Shown here piece after piece: positions 1 through 9,908 of a stretch of DNA of 64,000 nt. The DNA lies in the NCBI GenBank assembly GCA_963855995.1, contig OY979723.1:8003013-8067012 (forward strand). Direction: 5' to 3'. The notes beneath the pieces are model-generated. The model saw nothing but the letters and a program-made list of their open reading frames with translations, ran no database searches and had not been told where the DNA came from. The DNA is from Muricea muricata. Lineage: Eukaryota > Cnidaria > Anthozoa > Malacalcyonacea > Plexauridae. Each line of letters begins with the position of its first letter. Position 1 is the stretch's first letter. A program made the position numbers and the translations under genes.

Positions 1-50
1 TTTTGTAATACTATTTCAGGTATAGTGCTATTGATTCATGATTATGGTTT

Positions 51-217
51 TTAAAGCATCAGTTCGTTCACCCTCTCAACTATGCTAATGATGTCTTTAA
101 TGCATTTCTTTTCTTCATCATTAAATTCCTCAGGAATCTGCGATTGGATGGCATCATGATCAATATCCGGGTGCGCACCCTTCTTCCTGAACTCTCTGGA
201 AACGTCCACAAAGAAAA
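51..217 (-). CDS. orphan reading frame, possible 3' exon
   Basis: An open frame on the minus strand ends at a TAA (51-53) and runs upstream to a stop at about 218-220. It encodes about 55 charged, mostly acidic residues, including the segments REFRKKGAHPDIDHDAIQ and IPEEFNDEEKKCIKDI. The composition looks like real protein rather than random translation. It lies in a different frame from the LINE that abuts it on the right and replaces the part of the LINE that should encode the reverse-transcriptase catalytic core. I do not recognise the family. It could be the last exon of a host gene or a piece of another mobile element. No clean splice acceptor was identified. Confidence 0.25.
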
Positions 218-2457
218 TTGCTCAACCAGCGCAGAAGTTTACCTCTAATACCGAAATTGTAGAGCTTCAGTAATAGGAGATCATGGTTTACCTTGTCGAA
301 AGCTTTTGCAAAGTCAAGATAGACAACATCAACTTGTCCTCGTTTTTCAAGTACGTCGAGAAGCTCGTTACAGATGTACAGCATCGGCGAGGTAGTAGAT
401 CTCCCTCGAAGAAAACCGTATTGAAGCTCGTAGATTTGTTGATGAACGTGATCAATAAGACAGTTATAAATACAACGTTCGAAGACTTTCGAGACGAGAG
501 ACAGTAGAGATATTGGTCTGTAGTTGGAAACGTCATGGACAGAACTTTTCTTCGGAATTGGGCTAATGTTAGCTAGTTTCCATTCGGACGGCACAACTCC
601 TGAAGACAAACTCTTGTTAAAGAGATCACATAGGGATGGACTAATGTTAGCTGCGCAGCTCTTCAGCAGCAACGCTGGAATGGAATCAGGACCAGTCGCT
701 TTGTTTTCGTCGAGCTTACTAATTGCAAGGTTGACTTCCTCTACGGTTAGCAGAATGTCTGAGATGGTGGACGGATTGCAGGCATCCTCGTTGAAAGCAA
801 GGGGAAAGAAATTTTCGTTGACAGCATCGGAAGGTTTAAATACTGAATAGAAGTATCGGTTTAACAAATTTGCGATATCGACAGGGTTATCGGCAGTAGC
901 TGATTTCGAATCTTGAGTCCAGGTTATTTTGCTAGGAATATTTGAGTGATTCGTGGAAGATTTGAACACCGACCAGAACTTTTTACTGTTGGATTGTAGC
1001 AAAAGTGGGATTTTTTGGAAGAATTGGATTCGCTTGCTTCTCACCAATGACTTAGCCGCACGACGAAGCTCGCGGAATTTTTCCCACAACCTTGAGCATG
1101 ACATTTTTTTTTCCTTTTTCCGACAGGAATCCTTTTTTGAAAGAAGACCTCTCACTTCGCTGTCGATCCAGGGAGGAGTGCCACGCCGCTTAAACGATTT
1201 CATTGGAATGTATTTAACAGAAAGACCAAGGAAGAGATTTTTCCAACGTTGCCAATCGACGTTAATGTTGGTGGACTTGCTTGGTGATAGATTACAATTG
1301 TTCAGGGCGCTTTGGAGGCCATGCCAGTCAGCGTGTTGAAAATCAAACACAGTTCTTTTGTCATCCCCGGCTAATTTTACATGCATTAGGAAGTCAAAGA
1401 ATATCAAGTTATGGTCACTTGAAAGATCTACTGATCTTGCAGAAATACATGACAGATTAACAATGTTATCTGGAGTAGTCGTCAGGAAGAGGTCTAGGAT
1501 GTTGTTTTTCCTGGTTGGGAACATGTTAACTTGTTCAAGGAAGAAATCAAACGTGAGTTCTCTAAATTTGGAAGACCCGGCCAAGGTATTTCTTTCTGGC
1601 GTGATTGCCACTTCATTGGAGTTCCAAGTTAGATCAGGAAAATTAAAATCACCGGCAACAAGAACTTTATCATAGTGAGATGTTTCCTCTAAGAATGTCG
1701 TGAACAACTCTAGCCATTCATTTAAGTCGGAATTAGGTGGTCGATAACAAACACAAACCAGAGTCTTTTTGGAATTTGACTGTGTTAGTTCGAGTGCCAG
1801 TATTTCTAGACGATCCGACCAGTTTAGAGACTTTGACCTTGAAGTTAATTTGTTGAAAGCAATTCTTTCACGAAGAGCAATTAGGACTCCGCCTCCACGT
1901 TTGTCGGCATTCCGATCTTTCCTGATGACATGATAACCTTTTGGAAGAATCTCGTTATTTGTAATATTGTTGGTAAGCCATGTTTCCGTCACCATGGTTA
2001 TATCAAGTTTCTCTGAGTAGACTAGATCTTGGAAAGTCTTTAAGTTGTTGGTTAATGTCCCATCAGGTAATGTACTGTTACTTCTAATACTTTGCGCATT
2101 GAATGACAGACATCGGAAATGGTGATTGTTGGTTGGACCAGGGTTAGTAGCGATGTCGCCTGATAGTAAAATCAACAGGAGTAGGTGCAGATAATTATTT
2201 TTTACTTCAAACTGCAGACCGTAGCGATATGTAGGATTAATTTGACATCTTCTTATCACAGCATCACGCGTTGCTGACCAAATAAAACTTAGCCTATTGG
2301 GAATTGATAGCAGCTCTGAAGAAATGATGATATTATAAGACTTTGAGGTAGCATAAGGATTAAATTGCACAAATTGAATTCTTGTTGACAGCCAGAAAAT
2401 AACCACAAGTAATAAAGGCCAGCCAGTTGCTGAATTAGATGAATTTTGGCAGATCAT
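160..2457 (-). CDS. CR1-like LINE polyprotein: 2A-like peptide, APE endonuclease, truncated reverse transcriptase
   Basis: This long minus-strand frame (765 codons) is the 5' part of a CR1-group non-LTR retrotransposon ORF2. After a hydrophobic N-terminus comes a 2A-like motif (residues about 101-108). An APE-type endonuclease follows from about residue 114, with LSFNAQSIR, TETWL, AGDFNFPDLTW and SSDHN. The reverse transcriptase begins near residue 560, with ENKATGPDSIP, NYRPISLLS and YLDFAKAFDKVNHD. The frame stops before the catalytic YADD block: the element ends within about residues 745-755 and the last codons are out-of-context sequence. LINEs normally lose their 5' end, so loss of the 3' end points to a later deletion or recombination. 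The copy cannot make active reverse transcriptase. The N-terminal region before the 2A motif is unrecognised. Confidence 0.88.
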   Translation of the reverse strand: MICQNSSNSATGWPLLLVVIFWLSTRIQFVQFNPYATSKSYNIIISSELLSIPNRLSFIWSATRDAVIRRCQINPTYRYGLQFEVKNNYLHLLLLILLSGDIATNPGPTNNHHFRCLSFNAQSIRSNSTLPDGTLTNNLKTFQDLVYSEKLDITMVTETWLTNNITNNEILPKGYHVIRKDRNADKRGGGVLIALRERIAFNKLTSRSKSLNWSDRLEILALELTQSNSKKTLVCVCYRPPNSDLNEWLELFTTFLEETSHYDKVLVAGDFNFPDLTWNSNEVAITPERNTLAGSSKFRELTFDFFLEQVNMFPTRKNNILDLFLTTTPDNIVNLSCISARSVDLSSDHNLIFFDFLMHVKLAGDDKRTVFDFQHADWHGLQSALNNCNLSPSKSTNINVDWQRWKNLFLGLSVKYIPMKSFKRRGTPPWIDSEVRGLLSKKDSCRKKEKKMSCSRLWEKFRELRRAAKSLVRSKRIQFFQKIPLLLQSNSKKFWSVFKSSTNHSNIPSKITWTQDSKSATADNPVDIANLLNRYFYSVFKPSDAVNENFFPLAFNEDACNPSTISDILLTVEEVNLAISKLDENKATGPDSIPALLLKSCAANISPSLCDLFNKSLSSGVVPSEWKLANISPIPKKSSVHDVSNYRPISLLSLVSKVFERCIYNCLIDHVHQQIYELQYGFLRGRSTTSPMLYICNELLDVLEKRGQVDVVYLDFAKAFDKVNHDLLLLKLYNFGIRGKLLRWLSNFLCGRFQRVQEEGCAPGY
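2134..2157 (-). other. 2A-like ribosome-skipping motif in LINE ORF
   Basis: The codons read GDIATNPGP, preceded by a leucine-rich run. The known 2A consensus is D-(V/I)-E-x-N-P-G-P, where the ribosome skips the last Gly-Pro bond. Here the Glu is Ala, a variant whose activity cannot be judged from sequence. 2A-like peptides upstream of the endonuclease are known from CR1-like elements of echinoderms, cnidarians and lancelets. The likely role is release of an N-terminal peptide from the endonuclease-RT protein. Confidence 0.75.
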
Positions 2458-3355
2458 TGAATGCTGATTTGTTCTTTATAGTGAAGTTTGTTCCGTAGTA
2501 GGGTTTAATTGTTCTAATTGACGCACCGTTATGACGCACGCACTGACGTGATGTTTTTAGTTTATTTGCACTTGCTTGATTGCGCGTTGATCCTGACGTT
2601 GATCAACCGTCTCTGAACGTGCTTGTACAGTTTAACTAATTTAAATTTCTCCTCACACGAAATTAAATACACAGAAAAACTTGTTATACTCAAAAATTTT
2701 TTCAAACCTTTTAAACGTTGTTGATAACAAACTCCTTATTTGGTAATTTCCACAAAAATATATCATCAGGTTGCTCGTTAAGGTTAGTTTTTTCATGAAA
2801 TTCGCGGAGCACGGAAATAGTTGACCGTGCAGATTGAAGTCCGCTGACCAAAATCTTATAATAAAATAAAATCTTACTAATATTTCGAAACATACATGTA
2901 TTAATTATACAAAAGTCTTACTGATACTTTCAAACATGCCGATATTAAAATTGCGATCACGACTACATAATTTGGCTCTTATATACTTAATTACCGTTAT
3001 AGTACAACATACGCGGAGTCTTCTATTGCATTAATCCCATTTCAGATATATGTTACAAAAAGGGAAAATCTTCATTTTCCTTGCTGTTTATTAATTTTAC
3101 AAAATAGCTACATAAATTATGACTAAATACCCAAAGTTCTCTGTACTTTACATATATTTTTCAAGAATTTAAGAATATTCTGGTGTATAAATTTTGCGTG
3201 AATAAGTAGGGTAAGTACGTTCACTTGTAAATTGCATTGTCTTTTGAATATGGGAAAAGGATACATATCTCCTAAAAGCTTAGGGCTAATTAAAAAAGTA
3301 GGAAGTCGCTTAAGACATGATTTGCAAATGCGGAAATACGATGATGAATTTTGTT
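2458..3355. other. no gene seen
   Basis: AT-rich sequence between the LINE and the next gene. The first 100-200 bases may be 5' untranslated sequence of the LINE. The short open frames on either strand show no recognisable motif. Confidence 0.5.
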
Positions 3356-4612
3356 TCAAGGGTTCCGCTTTTTCCATTTTTCGAAAATTTCTAGAACATC
3401 CGAGCCGGCTTTCCATAATTTTTTATCAAGGAAATCGGGTAGATGCAACTGGGCAATATGTATTGGTAGTGGATCAACTTTTTCATTTTGTTTTTTTGCG
3501 GGCATATTCTTCAATTCACGTATGGCAGTACTGTGATCTTCGCTCCACTCTTTGCCCTCAGTCAACAATTTCCAGCGGTTTGCACTTCTCCTTGTGAATT
3601 CGTTTTTCGTCTTGTTCTTTGCCAACTTTTTATCTACGTCATCAAAGGTTGTTTGTGCTGGGTTTTGAAGAAGGGAGCTAGCAATTTGCATTTCACTTTG
3701 TTTTACAAGCTGACCCAGTCGAAGACGATTTGTTTCTTTAATCACGTCGATGATATCAGCTAAACCAGACGTGGGAATACTTCTTTTGGCGAAGTATTCA
3801 ACCAAATGTCTTTTTGCCTGTTCAATTTCGATATCTTGCAGATAGTAGACATCACGATAGCACTCCATCTTAATCGCGTGTATTAAATCAATGTGCTCTT
3901 TCGAAAAGTTTCGTTTCACAGCATCAAAAATGCATTTCTCTGATGCTAGCATCCCAAACTTCATTAAACTGTTAACTTTCTCAAAAAGACTTACGAAATC
4001 TTGGCATTGTTTCTTGTAATGAGGTAGCTGGTCTATCATTGCCTTTGTAAGTAGTGCTAGATCAAATTTTTTATGATGGGCTTCTTTGTTCCTGCTGGCT
4101 ATGAGCTGGTTCTTCGACGTCACATGTCCATCTTGCCATTGCATGCCACACAGATCTTGTAAAATCTTCCAGTTTCTCTTGCTCGTCTTGTCTTTCGCGC
4201 ACTCGTTTATCTGACCGAAGCCATCAGATTTAGCGATTTTTGTATCGACTGGGAAAACAAAAGTAGCTACATGCACTTCGATCATTTTCATTGCTTCTCC
4301 AGTTTCAACAGCGTCCACATTCGCGCGACGCAACCTCTCTATCTCTTGTTCTAAGTTAAATACACGTTCTTTTAACTCTTTGATTTCGTTGCGATCTTTT
4401 TCGTGATTTTCCAGGACTTTCTCAGATGCTTTAGCTATTTCCTCTATTTCTTGTTTTATGTTTGGGTAGTCAATACTGTCAAGTGCTTGTTTTAATTTTC
4501 GTATTTTTTCTACAAGATCTCTTTCGTCGTCGTTATCATTTTCGTTTTTTGACGTTTTTTTACCAATGCTTTTCTTAACTGCACCACTATAACTGCTAGC
4601 TTTACAGGCCAT
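3356..4612 (-). CDS. hypothetical coiled-coil protein, single exon
   Basis: This is an uninterrupted 418-codon frame on the minus strand. The in-frame ATG at 4612 sits in a good Kozak context (AAACATGG); an upstream in-frame ATG at 4621 adds three residues. The N-terminus is Ser/Lys-rich and contains NENDNDDER. Residues about 30-100 are heptad-like (VEKIRKLKQAL, NEIKELKERVFNLEQEIERL) and predict a long coiled coil. The rest is helical and charged, ending in EIFEKWKKRNP. No catalytic motif, signal peptide or membrane segment is visible, and I do not recognise the family. It lacks introns while surrounded by repeats, so it may be a mobile-element gene or a retrocopy. A TATA-like CTATATAG lies just upstream. 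Confidence 0.6.
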   Translation of the reverse strand: MACKASSYSGAVKKSIGKKTSKNENDNDDERDLVEKIRKLKQALDSIDYPNIKQEIEEIAKASEKVLENHEKDRNEIKELKERVFNLEQEIERLRRANVDAVETGEAMKMIEVHVATFVFPVDTKIAKSDGFGQINECAKDKTSKRNWKILQDLCGMQWQDGHVTSKNQLIASRNKEAHHKKFDLALLTKAMIDQLPHYKKQCQDFVSLFEKVNSLMKFGMLASEKCIFDAVKRNFSKEHIDLIHAIKMECYRDVYYLQDIEIEQAKRHLVEYFAKRSIPTSGLADIIDVIKETNRLRLGQLVKQSEMQIASSLLQNPAQTTFDDVDKKLAKNKTKNEFTRRSANRWKLLTEGKEWSEDHSTAIRELKNMPAKKQNEKVDPLPIHIAQLHLPDFLDKKLWKAGSDVLEIFEKWKKRNP

Positions 4613-4639
4613 GTTTATCATTCAGGCTCATAAACATCA

Positions 4640-4650
4640 ATCTATATAGA
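4640..4650 (-). promoter_or_regulatory. TATA-like box upstream of coiled-coil gene
   Basis: The minus strand reads TCTATATAGA about 30 bases before the ATG at 4612. The spacing is short for a TATA box plus leader, so transcription would start at or next to the start codon. Supported only by position and sequence. Confidence 0.3.
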
Positions 4651-5196
4651 GAAAAAGAATATACTTTATTTTACAGTTACTGTTTTTCCAAGGTTTCACA
4701 ACTGAAAAGTTCTTTACTAGGAGACACGGTTTGCACTAGTGTGTATACAGGGGGAGGATTGCAATTCTTAGTGAAATATTTTGAATAACATATGCCTTTA
4801 TAACCGATGCGCGTTTGAACACGAAATTCAGCAATATTATTAAAGTCTTGGCCGAAAAAAGTTTCAATATGCAATGTTACAATAGAGTTGACGTTCGCCG
4901 GCATGCATGAGAATCCGCACAATGTGTGAAAGGATTAGTGGCGAAGGTGCTAGTCACCATAGTAATATATCAAACTTTGATAAATTGATGACAAGTAGTT
5001 TTTAACACTTTCTATAATTATATGTAATAGTATCTGTGTAGTGGAACTTTGTTTAAACATTAAATATTAATTTGCTGATTTGATTTTTAATAATTTCCAA
5101 ACTTATAATTACATATTAACAAATAATTACTTCACACGTCACACATAGTTATTATAAACAGAGTCAACGCGGCAAATTTGAATAATACGCGCCAAC
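4651..5196. other. intergenic; one weak small frame
   Basis: An 81-codon minus-strand frame (4677-4922) contains several Cys residues and the segment VTLHIETFFGQDFNNIAEF. Nothing supports it beyond being open, and it may be a fragment of an upstream exon of the coiled-coil gene. The rest is AT-rich. A TATTATAAAC box lies near 5150-5160, about 40 bases before the ATG at 5197. Confidence 0.3.
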
Positions 5197-5480
5197 ATGT
5201 CATTCGAGGTAGACAACTCCAGAATGCTCAAACGGGTATATGCGCACAACTTAGGCAGGAACAAAAATTGGTATGCTTACAATAAATCGCTTCTTGGTTA
5301 CCAAGAAACCGTAACCATGAGGCAAGCAAGACATTCAAGTGTTTTCCGACCGAGGTTAAGAGGGTCAAACTTGAGGAATTGCGAGACGATGAAGGCAGGC
5401 AGGTGTCTTGGCGCATTTTTACGCCGGACGAAAAATGGACATACAAGACGTGTTTGTCATATCTACGCTTGGAATTGTAG
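5197..5480 (+). pseudogene. possible small gene with a frameshift
   Basis: The frame opens with ATG at 5197 (MSFEVDNSRMLKRVY) and looks protein-like for about 45 codons. Beyond about 5330 the original frame becomes implausible, while a second forward frame becomes protein-like (VKRVKLEELRDDEG, FTPDEKWTYKTC) and ends at a TAG near 5480. The simplest reading is one small charged protein broken by a frameshift. The alternative is two exons with an unseen intron. No family recognised. A TATA-like box sits about 40 bases upstream. Confidence 0.28.
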
Positions 5481-5518
5481 TTTTGTCTTTGCGACATCAC
5501 TAGCATTACATTATTCAT

Positions 5519-6006
5519 TCTGTTATAATGTTTATTATACAGCATAATGTTAGCAGAAACTCTTGTGTCAGAAAGATGCAGTCATCTTTTTCTGACAGGT
5601 TAAGAAGATGTAGTCATCTTTGTTTAATCAGTCGAAGCTCAATGTTAGTCTTTATAATAAAGCACATTTATTTCACGAATTACGGACAAGCAATGTAGGT
5701 GCCACTGTATAAGCATGGCACAGTCACTATCTAGCTATTATCGTATTACCACACTGCAATTATTCATATTAGCTATTGATATAATGTTTATTATAAAGCA
5801 AAATGTTAGCAGAAACTCTTGTGTCAGAAAGATGCAGTCATCTTTTGCTGACAGGTTAAGAAGATGTAGTCATCTTTGCTTAATCAGTCGAAGCTCAATG
5901 TTAGTCTTAATAATAAAGCGCATTTATTTCACGGACATGCAATGTAGGTGCCACTGTATAAGCATGCACAGTCACTATCTAGCTATTATCGTATTACCAC
6001 TGCATT
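5519..6006. repeat. direct tandem repeat, two copies, period about 256 bp
   Basis: Copy 1 (about 5519-5757) and copy 2 (about 5776-6006) share long blocks, including GTGTCAGAAAGATGCAGTC, AGAAGATGTAGTCATCTTTG and TGTAGGTGCCACTGTATAAG, with small indels. Each copy also carries an internal near-repeat (GATGCAGTCATCTTT and GATGTAGTCATCTTT). No coding potential is visible. The block ends at the GC-rich double hairpin. Confidence 0.8.
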
Positions 6007-6065
6007 ATCCCCGACCCAACGGCGCGAAGCGCCGTTCCGGGCGTAAGCCCGGGGCGAGGGTTACT
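6006..6065. repeat. GC-rich double-hairpin element, copy 1
   Basis: Two adjacent perfect hairpins, CGGCGCGAAGCGCCG and CCGGGCGTAAGCCCGG, are framed by TATCCCCGA on the left and GGCGAGGGTTACTAATT on the right. Its GC content contrasts sharply with the surroundings. A related copy lies at 63,344-63,409 in inverted orientation, with the same frame but different stem sequences. Function unknown. Confidence 0.75.
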
Positions 6066-7309
6066 AATTTCGTATTAGCGGAGTTCAAAGTCGTTGCTCG
6101 TGATAGGTAGTAAAAGTGGTATGTCCTCACTGATCTCTGCAATATGGCGGACTATCATGAATGGCTAACGCTGATTGGCCGGATTTAAAATTTATTGTTG
6201 ATTGATTAATCACGAATTCAACTGACAGCAAATATCTAAATTTGCTTTTTGCTCTACAATATTTTGTGTTTTTGCAAAAAGATTTGGCAACTTTCACAAC
6301 CAACGAAGGGTGGTCATTTATGATCTCAAGAGTATGGCGGAATATCAGGAGTAGCAAATACTTAAGGCATCCAAAAAGGCGAGAACTGAGACGAAAACGA
6401 CTGCAACAAGACTCTTGAAGAGAGATTAACTCTGGGAAATACACAGAAGCGCCAAGAATTGACTACGGCGTGAAACACAAGGCAAGTTTGTTGATAATGC
6501 GTATTTATACTCGTGTTTTAATGCTTTATAAAGGCTGGCGTATCCGTACTCCTCCAGTCTATTCACTGTTTAAATTCCAGAGTAAGTTTATGTTTTGTAT
6601 TAAAATGCAAGACTGTCTTATTACTGTATTTCAAAATATAGACGAACTTTACATGTAAAAGAATATGAGCGAAGATACAACAATGGCTTGAAACGGTTTT
6701 ATTTCAAACTCAAAGTTTATGTAGATAAAAATTTAGTTTCATAGATATTGCAAAACGTCTAATATATGTAATTAATAGGTCGTATTTTATACCAAATTTA
6801 AGCTTACATTAGATTCAAAAATTCCGCTACCTTATATTTTCAGCCGTTGTCTTGTATTCTTCGCTTTTCTTAGCTTTTCACTCCTTTGTATTCAATTTGC
6901 CTTAGTTTTTCGCCCATTTGTGTAACGTTTGACCGCGGTGTTGAGTTTAATAAGGTGATGTATTTTCTCAGCATGGAGACGAGGCTATGATTTGAATTGC
7001 ATTATCTTTCAGCTTTGTTTAAGTAGAAATCATCAAATATGGTGATGGTCATAGTATGAAGTTTCTATGTTCAAGGAAAATCGAACTGAAATAAGAGTAA
7101 CCATGCAATGATATAGATATATACCAATGTTTGTTGTTCGCATTTCCGTTTGTTCAAAATGCGAATCTATTGGGTTTCCTCCTGCTTCGCTGAGATATTC
7201 GTGACTGACTACGCTCACAGCATGTAAGCGTATTAGACTACCTTTGTCATAGTAATAATACAGTGTGTCATACATCACAAGAAACAAAAGTGAACAAGGA
7301 AACATCGAC
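6066..7309. other. no gene seen
   Basis: AT-rich sequence with only short, featureless open frames on both strands. No conserved motif, repeat unit or RNA gene recognised. Confidence 0.5.
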
Positions 7310-8525
7310 AATATTAGCCATACTGAGAACTTTCAAGAAACCATTAATACCAAGAACTCGAGGCTTTAAGATGACAAGCCTAAATATTGCTAGGCTTTTA
7401 AAACATATCTACGAATTAGAAATTATATTGCGTAATAATGATATTGATGTACTCGCAATTAATGAAACTAGAATGAAAAGCTCTATACCAATGGACTTAA
7501 TATCCTTATTGGGCTATGATTGGGTTTCAAAAGATAGAAATAAATCTGGTGGTGTTTTTGGCTTTTTCATACGCGACACTATTAACCTCTAGGTAAGACC
7601 TGACTTTAGTGACTCTGACATAGAAATTTTGTTAATTAAAATTATTAAAAACAAGAGCAAACCATTTTTAATTACAACATCGTATAGGCCTCCTAATCAC
7701 CCTATAGAAAGATTGTATAAATTTGAGAATTGCATTAAATTAGTTGACAATAAAAATGAAGAGAGCATGATTTTAGGAGATGTTAATTCGGATATCCTAA
7801 GCAATAATTCTTCACATTTAGCTTCTTGGCATTTGGAAATTCCATGCAACCAAGAAAGAGCCTGAGTTATCGAATATCGCGATTTTAAACACCTTAATGA
7901 AACTAATTCTCTCCGCTCTGAATTAGAATCACTATCAAACCTAAATTTAGATCATATGTATAGATCCCAATAGTTCATGGGAAATTTGAAAAAATAGATC
8001 TATACACATTGTCAAAACGCACGCACCCTAAAAAACGTAGAATGTCTAGTAAACGTGTACCCTAGCTGGTTAACTGGCGAGTTAATAAATAATAAACGTC
8101 AAAAAGAATATTTAAAGCAAAAGGCTACATTATCTAAATCGTGAAAAAAAACCGTGGAAAACAGTCAATGAGATAATGAACAAGTCAAAAAAAGGTAGTA
8201 AAATACCTCTGATTATCGATTCAAATACAAAAACTATTTACCCAACGGACATTCCAAATCAGTTTAATAAGTATTTCACTAAATTAGGAGGGAAATTATC
8301 CAGTGATATCCCCCCAGCCACTTCAACTCGTGACAGATACTTCACTGATTGAGTGTCCAATAAATACACTGACACTCGAAGTATTGCGATTATTTTCTTG
8401 TGTGACTACATCGAAAGCAGCAGGCCTTGATCAAATTTCCGCTAAAGGTTTAAAAATTGTGGCACCTGTAATTACGCCATCACTTACTTTAATCTTCAAC
8501 CAATCAATTCGTACTTGGCTATTCC
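7310..8525 (+). pseudogene. degenerate CR1/RTE-like LINE fragment (endonuclease and reverse transcriptase)
   Basis: Forward-strand fragments carry endonuclease motifs: LNIARLLKHIYELEI and LAINETRMKSSIP near 7380-7490, DWVSKDRNKSGGV near 7520, SYRPPNHPIERL near 7680 and LGDVNSDIL near 7780. From about 8380 the reverse-transcriptase block SKAAGLDQISAKGLK appears, followed by LIFNQSIRTWLFP. Stops and frameshifts break the frame repeatedly. The sequence ends abruptly near 8525, where it runs in frame into BEL/Pao sequence. The copy is dead. It probably belongs to the same broad group as the minus-strand relic at 14.9-16.1 kb. Confidence 0.8.
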
Positions 8526-9908
8526 CGTTTGGGAAACTACTCCAAACGTTGGAGGCTGGGGACTACTCCAAAATTGAAACCACTTCAAAACCTAGGGTTG
8601 CGTTCCCCAGAGAGCTTGTCACTGAGCTCACGAAATGTTGCTGGACTATCATGTCTCCTGGTTACGAAGTAAGTCTGCTCCTAACCCGAGTGCACCGTGA
8701 CGACTACGACCAACTGTTTGGACTAGACGTTTTGGGGCTACAAAACACGGCAACCAGTGACCAAGAAAATGTTTAAAACGAATTTAAAGAACAACCGTCG
8801 AGAAGCGAAGAGGGCTGGTACGGGACAAGCTTACCATGGAAAGGCAACCACCCTCTCTTCCTAGTAAAAAATCGGGCAGTTTGAATGGGCTCGATACTTT
8901 GGTACGAAAGTTAGAAAAACAAGGGAAGTTAGAACAATATAACCAAATCATACAAGATCACCTCGACGAACAGTAGAACGCGTGAAAGACGACGCTGTGG
9001 GGAAGGAATTTTACATGCCTCCCAAGCCTGTTATCCGAGAGTCAGCAGAGACCCCGAAACTCAGGATCGTGTACGATGCGTTTCCGCGAAAGAACGAAAG
9101 CAGCCCTTCTCTGAACGAGTGTCTTGAGACAAGACTTTCCCTGCAGCGTGAAGACCGTGATATTATGCGGTGATCAGACGACTAAAGAGATACTGACACT
9201 CCGGTTTACGAGAGCCCTGTTCGACTTGTATCTCTCCCCTTTCCTCCTTAGTGGTGTGATCCAGCACACCTATATAAATATAAACAACAGCACCCAAACG
9301 TGGTCGAAGAAATAAAAAAAGTACGTTGGTCAGCGGTGGAGAGACTGTCGAAAGGGTGAAAGAATTAAAGAAAACTTCCACTGAGATTTTTATCACGCAA
9401 CATTTCATTTACATAAGCGTCATTCCTATGCTCCTGCGTTGGAATTTGAACAAACCCAGCTGTCGTCATCAACAGAGGGTACGTTCGCAAAGCAACAGTT
9501 GGGAGTATCTTCTGGCCAAGCTACGTTGCTCGATCATTCGTGGGCAAAGAACGTGCATGACATCATCAAGATAGAGATACCCTCCAGAAAAGTAGTGCCA
9601 ACGAAACGAGGGATTCTAGGCATATTTGCACAGATTTATGATGCTCTCGGGCTGATTTATCTGTGACACTACACGGAAAATTTCTCTTTCGAGATTGCTG
9701 TAACGCGAAGCTGGATGGAACCAAATCTACCGCCTGATTTGCAAACGAGATGGTTCATCTGGGAAGAAAACCTTTCGAATCACGTGAGTGCAAGAATCTA
9801 GGTGGAATAACGAGAAACGATTGAAGATATTGATCTAAACACCTTTGGAAATGCGAGTGGGCAGGGAGTCGCAGCGACGATTGTAGCAGCTAAACATGTT
9901 GTTTATCA
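8526..9908 (+). pseudogene. BEL/Pao LTR retrotransposon relic, left part (pol)
   Basis: Forward fragments match BEL/Pao pol: DYDQLFGLDVLGL and SLPWKGNHP (linker before reverse transcriptase), then MPPKPVIRESAETPKLRIVY and SLNECL (start of the Pao reverse transcriptase, 9010-9125). Next come KRGILGIFAQIYDALGLI (9605-9660) and TFGNASGQGVAATIV (9840-9885, RNase H region). The frame is broken by stops and shifts, and the polymerase core is lost between about 9180 and 9440. The 5' LTR and gag are absent. The element is split by the Mutator-like transposon and resumes at about 13,008. Confidence 0.85.

Noticed and set aside
283..1675. Several forward open frames opposite the LINE
   Set aside because: Antisense shadows of the LINE polyprotein, without motifs.
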